Notes: generated by a model from the letters alone, not told the origin. DNA of 42,297 nucleotides from Zygnema cylindricum (GCA_037447655.1 JBBHKE010000140.1:133366-175662), one strand, 5' to 3'; positions 30,058-40,141 are shown, numbered from the stretch's first letter. Numbers and translations are program-made.

Positions 30058-31786
30058 TCGAGCGTGCCGGAAACATCACAGGAGGGCCCACTGTCCGGGT
30101 AATTGGCATTGGAGTCCTGCAAACAACCTTTCCCAGAATGTGAATGCTCCCCACAACCAAGCTTGTGCCCAAATGCTGCCCGCCTTATTCGTGTTTGCAT
30201 GCATGCAAAAGTGGGGATGAGTGCTTAGGGAGGGTGAAAAGATATCTCCTCCCCCCTCTCCTTCCGCCTCCTGGCAAAGGGGAAAGGAGGGAATCCTTAG
30301 AGGTGGAGCCGGGTCCTTGATTTTGACGATCTGTTGAAAGCCTAACAGAAATCCTCTCAAAATCCACTATTCTGGTGCAAAAGATTCTGGTAATCGACTC
30401 CGGAAGAAACCCAACCAGAGCCCCAAAAAGGACTACCAAAGAGAGAACCTAGATGCTTCCACTCAGAAAAATGAAAGGATAGAAATATAAAAATGTTGTC
30501 TCAGAATTAACAATATTAACTTGCCCTTAGAAAAAAATAGAGAATAAAGTTAGAATGTGGAATTATAGCAAGCGAGCTCAACCTACTCCCAAAACGTAAC
30601 GTGGACAACCAAAAGGAGACGAATTTTCCCCTTGAAAACCCCGGAATAGGTAAGGCCTCCTTAACTCCTAGGTTTCCGCGACCCGGAACCGGCAAGACCC
30701 TTCTTGGTTTCCAACAAACACCAGTCCCCAAATCGCCCAAAACAGGAAAGACGGTGCCAACCACCCAATCGGACTACGATTTCCACCAAGGACGGATGCA
30801 AACCAAGATGGCAATAGGGTCACAATCACATGCAAAACAAAAGTTCTTCACAAGAAAGTTTGTTGGAATTTCTAGGGTTTTTCTCAAGAACAGTACTGAA
30901 ACAACAACCTGTCTCCCTCGGCCCCAAGTGCCTTATACAAGCAAAGTTTGTCCTACCGATAGTACCAAAGTCAAAGCAATACCAGGAGCCAATCACCGGC
31001 CAGGAATTGTTATCGTACGGACATAAGACAAAACAGGTTGTACTACACTCAGGGCAAAAAGTTAGGCGACTATCTTCGGCTAGATTAGAAGCCACGGGTT
31101 TTTCTATGACACAATCCTGAGCAACAAAGTTCTAAATTGACGTAAAACGCCTAACTTTGACTTGCATTAATAAATGCTCTACTCAGTTGGTGGACCTGAA
31201 CTAACATCCTACTGATAGCCAACAGCAAAATCTACAAGACTATCCCAAAAGAAACGTGGCGTTCCACAATGTAGCCCCCAATGGGACAGTAGGCAACTGG
31301 TCACATGTAACAGGATGGTAATCTTTGGAACGGAGTACCTTTGTCGTCCGGCCTCCATTAGGCCCGCAATAGAGTGCATTCTGTTCAGTTAAGACAATAG
31401 AAGAATCAGGTCTGGCTGAGTGTGCTCCTTTCCCCGTAATTTAATGACTGTATAGAGGAAAAAGGCCCAGGAATCCTTGGTAAGATAAAAGGGGTGCCTT
31501 TGAAGCACATGAGCTTGACAGCTTTCGAGCGTGCCGGAAACATCAAAAGAGGGCCCACTGCCCGGGTAATTGGCATTGGAGTCCTGCAAACAACCTTCCC
31601 TAGAATGCGAATGCTCCCCACAAACAAGCTTGTGCCCAAATGCTGCCCGCCTTATTCCTGAAAGCATGCATGCAAAGGTGGGGATGAGTGTTTGGGGAGG
31701 GTAAAAAAATATCCCCTCCCCGCTCTCCTTCCCCCTCCTGGCCGAGGGAAAGGAGGGAATCCTTAGAGGTGGATCCGGGTCCTTGA
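30058..31786 (-). repeat. GypY 3' LTR (about 1.73 kb, A-B-C-A order)
   Basis: Block A 30058-30320, B 30321-31183 or so, C to 31524, and the second A 31525-31786. Both A copies start TCGAGCGTGCCGGAA and end GGGTCCTTGA. The right end abuts the polypurine tract of GypY. It is colinear with the GypX LTR but strongly diverged, while its two A copies are very alike. It interrupts the GypX protease frame, so GypY or its LTR entered later or recombined there. Confidence 0.7.
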
Positions 31787-32064
31787 TTTCCCCCCCTCTT
31801 AGTCAACTCTGACTAAGACTTTTGAATAATTACCCCCCCAATTCGCAGTTCCCGCAAAACCATAGAGTAAAAGGTTTAGGACGAGGGTCCCACGAGGAGG
31901 GGAGACAAGATTGATGCCAACACTGGTCGCATTGATCATAGATTAGTACAAAATTCTGAGAGGAAGATGAGAGGCATTCGGAGGAGCACAAAAGGGGATC
32001 AGCAAAATAGGTAAGGTGGAAAGTAGGTTCGTCTTCCAATCCCCGGAGGTGACAGGGAGCCACA
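31787..32064 (-). mobile_element. GypY internal 3' end with PHD-like finger
   Basis: The polypurine tract at 31787-31800, then reading on the minus strand a frame (31830-32084) that ends YDQCDQCWHQSCLP followed by LWFCGNCELGG. This is the second half of a PHD finger with CxxC at the end intact; the residue aligned to the third zinc ligand is Tyr instead of Cys. An upstream CSSEC may supply the first ligands. Beyond 32064 the CopD LTR begins, so the remainder of GypY is lost or displaced. Confidence 0.65.
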
Positions 32065-33120
32065 TGAAACTCTGAGACCTCCATAAGTCCTCACAGTGGA
32101 CAGCTTCCAAGAAGCCTCTAGGATAATCCTGACCCCTTTGTGTTTCAGCAAAAACAACTGCCACCCTGGTATACAAAAACTCTGACCACCTGCACCCCTG
32201 TGAAAGCAAGACTCCCTTGAGTCGATAGCAAAAAGAATCTCTCAATTTGCTCCCCTGAGCAGTAAGTTATGGAGGGTCAAAGTTGACCTTTTGTACAGAA
32301 GCTCTCTGGGAGAGAGGGTCCTATCTTCTAATTTTTCTAAGTCCTATCTCTCTCACAGACTCTATCTAGCGATCTACGGAACCAATCAGATTACAATTCC
32401 GTACGCAAAAGTATAGCTGCCGGTGTACTTTATGTACGGACATTGTACGACATGGCCTAAATGTTGACACGTGGTATGTCCGGATTCGCTCCCTTAATCC
32501 TCCGAGATGTTGCGCTCCAATGTCAATCCGCCACGTGTCATCCGATGTGGCGATGACCAAAAACCGCCGAAATCTTCTTCCGCGATCTCGGCGTTAATTC
32601 CGGCCGTCCAATTAAATTCACATTTAATCGTAGCCGTAATAAATACATGCGCGGTATTTGTTTCGCTAAAGAAATAAATGCGCGGTATTGATTTCTTATC
32701 TGTACCGTAATCCGTACTTTTACATTACCAGATCTATGTATCCCGTAAACAGTTACAGTTAAATGAATTATCCTACGTATTAATGTATAATTAATTATCA
32801 AACCATATAGTACGTAACACTACTTCTAGACTTAACGGCTAACGCTACCGGCTACTGCCTGTCTGCCAACCGATAGGTACCAGGATCAAATCTCGTTGCC
32901 GGCTTATACCTTTTAGTAAATAAATACCTAACTAATATATATTTTCCCGTACACTTCTGGATAGCCTGGGTAGCCATGTCTCTAGCTCCCTCTCCAATTT
33001 CTCAGTGACTGCGACAAGTTTGAGAGTTGGAGAGAGAAGTTAGAGGTAGACTGCCTCGGCTTCTTTCTATATTTCTATTTAGACCAAGAAAATACTTAAA
33101 ATGAACCATTAATTTCTACA
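32065..33120 (-). repeat. CopD 3' LTR (1056 bp)
   Basis: TGAAACTCTGAGACC to AATTTCTACA, matching the CopB LTRs throughout with more divergence in the middle. A polypurine tract follows at 33121-33135 (CTCCCCTTATTTTCT). The tRNA-like word AGGATCAAATCTC lies at 32882-32894. No second CopD LTR exists in the window, so no target duplication can be confirmed. Confidence 0.93.
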
Positions 33121-33169
33121 CTCCCCTTATTTTCTAGTGAATCTTTAATTTCAGACCACACTTTTCCCT

Positions 33170-34696
33170 CTAGAAAAAATGCTTAGGGGAAGGCACAGGT
33201 TTAGTCATCATATCTGCTACCATCTCACTATCTGGTCTGTACTCTAAACTGATTATTTTGTTTTCTACTTTCTCGCTAACAAAGCTGAGTCTGATGTCCA
33301 TGTGTTTGGCTTTAAAATGATGTTTAGGATTGGCAGAAATAGCGATTGCTGCTTGATTATCACAAAATATTTTCTGCACACCATTCTTAAGGTGACCAAG
33401 CTCACCAAGCAAAGACTTGACCCACATCCATTCTTTTTCAGCAGAACAAGAGGCCATATACTCTGCCTCCATGGTGGACTGAGCAATAACTTTTTGCTGT
33501 TTGCTACTCCAACAGCAAGCCCCATCACCCACATATAATACATATCCAGATGTGCATCTCCTCATCGGAGCATCACCATAACTGGCATCACTCCAAGTAG
33601 TGATGTCAGTATTTTCCCCACCCAAATGCAACCATAGATCCCTAGTTCCTATCAAATATCTAAGGACTCTCTTAACTGGCTCCCAATCCCTCTTAGTGGG
33701 AGCATTTAGACTTCTACTCAGCACTCCTACAGCTGCAGCTAAATCAGGCCGGGTACAATTCATAAAATAGATTAGACTTCCCACTACTTGCCTGTAAGGA
33801 ATAGTCTGCATGAAATTCTGTTCTTCAAGAGATAATTCTTCGTCTAAGACTATGACTCCTTCTTCCTCACTCCTCTCACTTCCCCTCTTCAACTCTATTG
33901 GAGTTGTACAGCTATTAGCTTTATCAATTTGAATTTTTTTAAGCATGTTCCCTATTGCTTCCTTTTGAGGCAGTCTTATAATTTTTCTTTTTCGGTCTCT
34001 CTCTACTTGAATTCCCAAAATATATTTTGCTTCCCCCATATCCTTCATTTCAAATCTCCCCTTAAGATCGGTTTTCAGTTTATTATTTTTTTCCATTGAT
34101 TTACTTAAAACAAGCAAATCATCAACATAATTTGCAATAAATGCAAAACCTTCCTCATCTTCGAAAACATAGATTGAGTGATCTGAGCTTATCTGGATAT
34201 ATCCGAGACCAGTAAAAAAATCATCAAGCTTCTTATTCCACTGTCGTTGCGCCTGTTTCAAACCAGAAAGAGATTTAATCAGCCGGCATACCTTACTCTC
34301 CTCTCCTTCCTCCACAAATCCTTCGGGTTGTCGCATGAAGATCTCCTCTTCTAATTCTCCATGCAAAAAGGTTGTCTTGATGTCCATCTGGTGCACTTCC
34401 ATGTCTTCCGCTACTGCCAGACAGAGAAGTATGCGGACGGAGGGAAATCTAACGACCGGGGCAATGGTTTCTTCGTAGTCAATTCCCTCCTTTTGTGTAA
34501 ATCCCTTTGCCACTAATTTGGCCTTGTAGCGCTCGATTGTGTTATCTGGGTTCAGTTTTAATTTGAAAACCCACTTACAACCGATTGGTTTTTGGTTAGG
34601 TGGACAATCCACCAGCTCCCAAGTATCGACTGCCATTATTGAGGCCATCTCCTCATTGATGGGTGTCTTCCACCGATTTCTTTTTGGACAAGTCAT
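33170..34696 (-). CDS. CopD reverse transcriptase-RNase H, intact 508-residue frame
   Basis: The enzyme copies element RNA into DNA and removes the RNA. All catalytic sites are present in one open frame: RT Asp105 (HQMDIKTTF) and YVDD at 190-193; RNase H Asp370 (TWSDASYG), Glu410 (TMEAEYMA), Asp446 (FCDNQAAI) and Asp467 (HMDIRL). The first residues (MTCPKRNRWKTPINEEM) are the usual copia RT beginning, so the Met is internal to the polyprotein. A few variants (such as SGLKQAQRQW for YGLKQAPRQW) suggest drift. It is the longest open frame in the window. Confidence 0.95.
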   Translation of the reverse strand: MTCPKRNRWKTPINEEMASIMAVDTWELVDCPPNQKPIGCKWVFKLKLNPDNTIERYKAKLVAKGFTQKEGIDYEETIAPVVRFPSVRILLCLAVAEDMEVHQMDIKTTFLHGELEEEIFMRQPEGFVEEGEESKVCRLIKSLSGLKQAQRQWNKKLDDFFTGLGYIQISSDHSIYVFEDEEGFAFIANYVDDLLVLSKSMEKNNKLKTDLKGRFEMKDMGEAKYILGIQVERDRKRKIIRLPQKEAIGNMLKKIQIDKANSCTTPIELKRGSERSEEEGVIVLDEELSLEEQNFMQTIPYRQVVGSLIYFMNCTRPDLAAAVGVLSRSLNAPTKRDWEPVKRVLRYLIGTRDLWLHLGGENTDITTWSDASYGDAPMRRCTSGYVLYVGDGACCWSSKQQKVIAQSTMEAEYMASCSAEKEWMWVKSLLGELGHLKNGVQKIFCDNQAAIAISANPKHHFKAKHMDIRLSFVSEKVENKIISLEYRPDSEMVADMMTKPVPSPKHFF

Positions 34697-34795
34697 CGCC
34701 TCTCCATAAGTTTGAGGTTCATCTTGATGTGATAGTTTAGTTACCTTGTTATTAACCTGTTTTTCTTGTAGTCTTTTGCTACTTCTCCTTCCCCC

Positions 34796-35373
34796 TTAAA
34801 AATTTGATGCTAGAATAGATGGTTCTCGTGGATTCTTTCGAACAAACTCGGCTTCTCCCCTATCCCTTGATTCCGAATCAATTTCCACCACGTCTTCCGC
34901 TTTGGGTAGAGTTGTCACTGGAGTTTCCAAAGCTGAGTCCTTTTCGGTCTGATTTGTACCTGCAAGAATGTCATCTTCTCTAAAACTTGGATAGTTTGGA
35001 AGCTCAAAGTCATCAGAATTTTCTGACTCAAATCTGATTTTTCCTGACTTTGTATATTTGACGGGATCCACAGACTTTCCTTCATCCATAACTACTAGAT
35101 GCTTTACTAAGATTATATCTTCCCTTTTTAGATCATGAACTCTATATCATTAACATCCTCATCATATCCTAATAAGTATCCCGGTTTTCCTTTAGGATCT
35201 AGCTTCCAATTAGACCGATCTGTATTTAAACTGAATACTTGACTGCCGAAAACCTTTAAGTGAGATATGTCAAGTTTCCTGCCTGTCCATCTCTCACAAG
35301 GTGTTTGATCTTTTATAGCTGAAGTAAGAACTCTATTTTTGAGGTAATTAGCCCAGTTCATTGCTTTGCCCAA
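34796..35373 (-). pseudogene. CopD integrase C-terminal region and linker
   Basis: Frames 35373-35128 (ANYLKNRVLT, SHLKVFGSQVFSLN) and 35089-34796 (MDEGKSVDPVKYTKSG, then an acidic linker). They match CopB with a frameshift near 35140 and a stop close to the RT start. Confidence 0.88.
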
Positions 35374-35391
35374 AACCTTTTTCCTATCTTC

Positions 35392-35671
35392 TTATTTGAC
35401 AATATACTTCCTATTAATTTTCTCCATTGATTTACTCAAAACAAGCAAGTCAGCAACATATATGGCAATGAAAATCATACCTTCCTCATCCTCAAATAGA
35501 TAGATGGAATGATCCGAACTAAATTGGATATATCCCAAACTCGTCAAAAAATTGTCCAACTTCTTGTTCCATTGGCGTGGTGCTAGCTTTAGTCTATAAA
35601 GGGAATTTATGAATCTACACACCATACTCTATTCTCGTATCTCCACAAATCCTTCTAGTTGTCGCATGAAA
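35392..35671 (-). pseudogene. CopE RT palm fragment
   Basis: Frame 35625-35392 has RFINSLYRLKLAPRQWNKKLD and IAIYVADLLVLSKSMEKIN. The catalytic YVDD reads YVAD, so the first Asp of the pair is Ala. The last residues of the frame come from the CopD side of the junction. Confidence 0.85.
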
Positions 35672-36413
35672 ATCTCTTACTCTAATTCTCCATGTAAGAA
35701 AGCCGTTTTGATATCCATTTGGTGCACTTCTACGTCTTCAGCTGCCGCTAGACTAAGTAGAACCTGGACGGATGGAAATAAAACAACCGAAGCAAAGGTC
35801 TCTATATAATCGGTTCCTTCCTTCTGTGTGAACCCCTTTGCTACTAATGTGGCCTTGTATCGCTCGATAGTGTTAGCCAGATTGAGCTTCAACTCAAATA
35901 CCCACTTGCATCCTATTAGCTTTCTATCCGGAGGACAATCCACCAATTCCCATGTGTTTGCTTCCATAATAGAAGCCATCTCATCATTAATAGTTGTCAC
36001 CCATCTTCTACGTTCCGGACTATTAACTGCTTCCGAGGGAAGATCTCTTACTCAAATTCTCCATGTAAGAAAGCGATTTTGATATCCATTTGGTGCACTT
36101 CTACGTCTTCAGCTGCCGCTAGACTAAGTAGAACCCGGACGGAGGGAAATATAACAACCGAAGCAAAGGTCTCTATATAATCGGTTCCTTCCTTCTGTGT
36201 GAACCCCTTTGCTACTAATGTGGCCTTGTATCGCTCGATAGTGTTAGCCAGATTGAGCTTCAACTTAAATACCCACTTGCATCCTATTGGCTTTCTATCC
36301 GGAGGACAATCCACCAATTCCCATATGGTTGCTTCCATAATAGAAGCCATATCATCATTAATAGTTGTCACCTATCTTCTACGCTCCGGACTATTAACTC
36401 CTTCCGAGTATGT
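35672..36413. repeat. 371-bp tandem duplication in CopE RT
   Basis: Unit 1 is 35672-36042 and unit 2 is 36043-36413, nearly identical. Each contains the RT opening on the minus strand (MTTINDEMASIMEA in unit 1, MTTINDDMASIMEA in unit 2, through HQMDIKTAFLHGE and HQMDIKIAFLHGE). 371 is not a multiple of three, so the duplication also breaks the frame. Confidence 0.95.
35677..36371 (-). pseudogene. CopE RT N-terminal region, present twice
   Basis: Frames 36000-35677 and 36371-36048, each 107 residues, with KWVFxLKLNLANTIERYKA, LVAKGFTQKEG and the first RT Asp in HQMDIK. They differ at only a few positions, for example FASVVLFPSVQ against FASVVIFPSVR. Confidence 0.93.
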
Positions 36414-36769
36414 CTGGGGTTCGCTCAAATGTGAAAGCCTAGTTACCTTGTTGATCACATGTCTCTCTTGAAGTCTCTTGCTACTTCTCCTTCCTCCTTA
36501 AAACTCTGACGTTGGGATGGAGGGTAATCTCGGATTTCTCCGAACAACTTCATCTTCTCCCCTATCCGTGGAGTCCATCTCCGGACGTTCATCGTCCATT
36601 TCCGGTCTTTCCTCATTTTTTTCCTCGGTTTTTTCGGAAGCTATGACTTCAAGAGAGGGTCACTCTCGGTCAGATTTTTCTCTTCCTCAGCAAGGTCAGG
36701 CTGAACCGGAGTTTGGTTAGAAGAATCTGAATCTAACTCATTTTCGGATTCAAATCTAATTCGAACTGG

Positions 36770-37488
36770 TTAAGTGTATTTAAAGGGATCTATGGACTTT
36801 CTTTCATCCATGACTACCAAGTGTTTTACTAAAATGATGTCTTCTCTTCCGAGATCATAAACTTTATATCCCTTTACATTTTCATCATATCCAAGTAAGT
36901 ATCCTGGCTTTCCCCTTGAATCTAACTCCCAATCAGATTTTTTTCTGTTTTGACTAAACACTTGACTTCTGAACACCTTTAAATGTGAAATTTTAGGTTT
37001 TATCCCTGTCCATCTTTCATAAGTTGTTTGTCCTTTTACCATCGAGGTAAGGACTCTATTTTTAAATAGTTAGCACAATTCATAGCTTCTGCTCAAAAAG
37101 CTTTATCTTATCTTTTTATCTGACAACATACTACAGGCACTCTCACTTAATGTCCGATTTAGTCTCTCGGCTACATCGTTTTGTTCTGGGTTCTTTGGAA
37201 CAAACTTTTGGTGTTAAACCCCTTCCTCTTTCAAGTAATCCTCAAACTTATTAGAAGTGTATTCCAACCCATTATCACTCCTCACTCTCTTTATAGGTGT
37301 CTCATGACGCGAGTTTACTATGCTTAGTACTCCTTAAAATAAGCCGAAGCCTCAGATTTGTTTTTCAAAAAATATACTTTAGAGTATCTAGACAATTCAT
37401 CAGTGATAGTACGCATGAACCTTTTCCCTCTAATTGATGGCACTTTGGCCGGTCTACATATGTCAGTATGAACTAAATCTAAGACCTT
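36770..37488 (-). pseudogene. CopE integrase core and C-terminal part, frameshifted
   Basis: Frame 37042-36770 carries YERWTGIKPKISHLKVF and YDENVKGYKVYDLG. Upstream, 37050-37488, the catalytic RSDNG (about 37265) and EQNDVAERLNRT (about 37170) are recognisable in different frames, so the DDE residues survive but the reading does not. The linker at 36480-36770 is a Ser/Glu-rich stretch with stops. Confidence 0.8.
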
Positions 37489-38104
37489 TTAACACTTATA
37501 TGTTGTGGTTTTTGGAAAAGGCAATCTGTTGGCCTTTCCTTTAACACATCCACTACAATCATCCAAAGTCTCATTGTCTCCAAAATGTATTCCCTCAACT
37601 ACACCCATTTTCTTCATTTCTTTCAATCTTTCTAGATGCAAATGTCCCAATCTTTTATGCCACATCATCAAATCACTTACAGCAGCATAGTAAACTCGCG
37701 TCTTTCCATTACTCAAATTTAGCCTAAACATTCCTTGGCTACCCTTTTTCAGCTGTGAAGTACACTTCAATCTCATAGCTAGCAACAAAGACTCTTTTCT
37801 TAGTACTAGTCTCAAAACCCTTCTCATCTAAGACCGACGTAGAGATAACATTGTTGTTCAACTCTGGAATAAAAAGAACATTATAGAAAGTGACTATAGA
37901 TGTCTTACCATCAACTAAGACCCCCAAATCCAGCGATCCCACTAAACTAGTGGTCATTATTCTTGCATCCCCATAATCTATCTCTATAGTAAGGATATTT
38001 CTTATTTTGGTAAACAATGGTTTTTCTCTACACATATGCATAGAGGCTCTTGAATCAATAATCCATCCTTTTTCGAAGCTTTTTTTACTCCACCAAAAGC
38101 ACAC
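37489..38104 (-). pseudogene. CopE protease and integrase zinc domain
   Basis: Frame 38104-37739 is the retropepsin, with DSRASMHMC where DSGAS is expected (Gly to Arg) and FYNVLFIPELNNNV. Frame 37827-37489 gives WHKRLGHLHLERL and CSGCVKGKANRLPFP, the HHCC domain. The two overlap because of a frameshift around 37745. Confidence 0.88.
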
Positions 38105-38805
38105 TTTTGCCTCCTTGGAATCTCCGGTTCACCGTTCACTTCCATCTCTTCGTTGAGGAGTTCTTTATCGTCCTCATCAGAATCCTCTTTGATGACTTGT
38201 GTTGCCACAAATGCTTTCTTTTTCCTTGCGGATGGTTTTCCGACATGTTCCTCTTTCAATCTCAGCTCTCTCAAATTAGTACACTCCGCCATGTAATGTC
38301 CTACCTTCTTAAAAAAGTGACAAAGCCCCTTCGGAGGCCTTGATCTAGATCCGTCCGATACATTTCCTCTTCCTTCTCCACCAAAGTTTCCATAAGGTTT
38401 CTTGGAACCTCTATCCCCCCAATTAGTTCCAACAGCCAATGTCGGAACACTCTTTCCTCCTCTCCGAATCTTAATTGTGCTTTCCCGAACCAAAATCATT
38501 CCCACAACAGAGTTCTAAATTCATCGATGATCGGTTTTCTAAACATTTGCTACCGAAATCAATCCAATAGTCATCGGTGTGAGTTTCTCCTTTCACTTCT
38601 CCTTCCTTGTGTCCGACACGATGATTTCTCCAATATTCTCTACCACCTCTGCCACCGCAAATCCTCCTCTGAACCGCGATCCTCCAAACCCTAGTAGAAC
38701 TCCCGATTTTTCGGATGGCCGACGCACATGACCACTCACAATGCCCCATAGTCGTTTTTCAAAAATGCGCCTCTCATCATGGTTTCCCACTAAATGAACC
38801 CTCAA
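38105..38805 (-). pseudogene. gag: CopE gag remnant with zinc knuckle
   Basis: Frame 38505-38002 begins after the capsid and includes the knuckle CHFFKKVGHYMAEC, in which the second Cys is Phe. The N-terminus (38805-38593, EKRLWGIVSGHVRRPSEK) is followed almost at once by the capsid end (NSVVGMILVRESTIKIRRG). Compared with CopB most of the UBN2 capsid, about 120-150 residues, is deleted. Confidence 0.8.
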
Positions 38806-38844
38806 CCGTTGAAAATGGTAACCCTAGATGGTGGGCCCATAGCC

Positions 38845-39745
38845 TGTAATTCTGTTACCTCCATTGGTACAAATAATGTCTAGCTTATATGTAGCCTCCG
38901 GCATAATATTTGCTCTTTTAGTTTTGGCAATGAATAAGTCCCACCTTGTGACGCAAAAACTCTAACCAACTTCAACCTTTTGTACCCTAGACTCCCTTGA
39001 GTCCGCAGCAAAAAATAACAACTGAAACTGCTGACCTGAGCATTAAGTTATGGTTGACCAATGTTGTCTTGTAAATACAAGTGCTCTTTGGGAGAGAGGT
39101 TGAATCTTGCAAAATATTCTAAGTCATAAACTCCCTTTCTAAGCCTACTACTAGTGTACCTAAACAATTAGAAGACTGTAAGGTACAAGAAGGTACAGGT
39201 ACGGTTGTACTTCTTGTAGAGCCATAGTACGGTAAGGCCGCTCCGCTAACGCGTGTCAGTTCTGGAGCCGTAGTTGCTCCTCCCGTAATTTTCGCTCTCC
39301 AACCATGTGTTGCCACGTGTTATCCGCTGGCATCTGCTCCGCAAACCGCCAAAAATACCATTCGGTACACCAGCTCCTTTGTGAGCTGTTCGATCTGATC
39401 GGACATTTGATTTCGTCAATCAAAATTAAATGTCGTTTCCTAATTTTTGTGCGATCCGGATTTCGTGCATCTCGGCATATTTCTATGTTTAGTTTGTCCT
39501 GTAATTAATTAAATGAAATATATTGCCCTATATACGTTTAAATAAATATCGTGCCATATATGTGTATTGCTTTCTACAAGACCTACCGGAAAAGGCGGAC
39601 GCCTAATTCGTACGGCGGTCATGCGGAGGTCACCAGATCAAATCCAACTACTGGCCACCTATTTTTTGCAGGGAACTAAGACTTTTGTTCAATCATTATG
39701 GTTGTCTCCTTGCGTGCATGGGGCAGCCATGGCTGTCTCCAAGAC
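38845..39745 (-). repeat. CopE 5' LTR, incomplete on the right
   Basis: It begins TGTAATTCTGTTACCTCC next to the leader GGCTATGGGCCCACC (element strand). It is colinear with the CopB LTR: CCTGAGCATTAAGTTATGG, GGGAGAGAGGTT, and a CAGCCATGGCT block near 39722. Similarity fades at about 39745, short of the expected end. The tRNA-like segment AGGTCACCAGATCAAATCC lies around 39627-39645. Confidence 0.75.
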
Positions 39746-40090
39746 TTCAGTGTCGTACGTAGTAAGACCAAAAGAGTAAGACTGTAATATACCTTTTTGA
39801 ACAGTGGTGTAGGTAACTTCTCCACTGGTAACGATTGAAAGGTTGATGTTCCACTGGGGATAACGGATGTTTCGACTAGAATGGAAATTAGCGTGGATGA
39901 AAAAGGCTCCACTTCATGTTCTCTCTTTAGAGTACCTTGTGTTTTTGGATACCCACTTTCCAATTCTTCTTGATTGTTAAAGGGAATAGTGACAGTATGT
40001 GGTTCTTCACACTAAGGGTCAAAACTACTTGTCACATATGAACTACATTCTTTCCTTTCATCTACAGTCACATCTCGGCTAACATGAACT
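39746..40090 (-). pseudogene. CopF integrase-RT linker
   Basis: Open in part (39963-39676). It is Ser/Thr/Glu-rich, as such linkers usually are, and directly follows the integrase tail GYNINRKAF (about 40130, different frame). The left boundary with the CopE LTR is not sharp. Confidence 0.5.
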
Positions 40091-40141
40091 TTTGTTTAAC
40101 TGGTTCATAAATTATGAAAGCTTTTCTATTTATGTTATAAC

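Larger units (their letters stand above)
32065..35400 (-). mobile_element. CopD: 3' half of a CopB-family copia element
   Basis: LTR, complete RT-RNase H, linker and integrase C-terminal part. At about 35395-35405 the sequence passes from CopD integrase (near the SDKKIG codons) directly into CopE RT sequence, so gag, protease and most of integrase are absent. Confidence 0.9.
35400..39745 (-). mobile_element. CopE: decayed copia element, 5' half, fused to CopD
   Basis: Same orientation and related to CopB/CopD but clearly diverged. From right to left: a partial 5' LTR, the leader, gag remnant, zinc knuckle, protease, integrase, and the first two thirds of RT. It ends in RT at KSMEKIN, where CopD sequence starts. 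Its RT start is tandemly duplicated. Confidence 0.88.

Noticed and set aside
30601-31026. 141-residue plus-strand frame in the GypY LTR
   Set aside because: No family resemblance, inside block B of an LTR, and the colinear GypX block has no matching frame.
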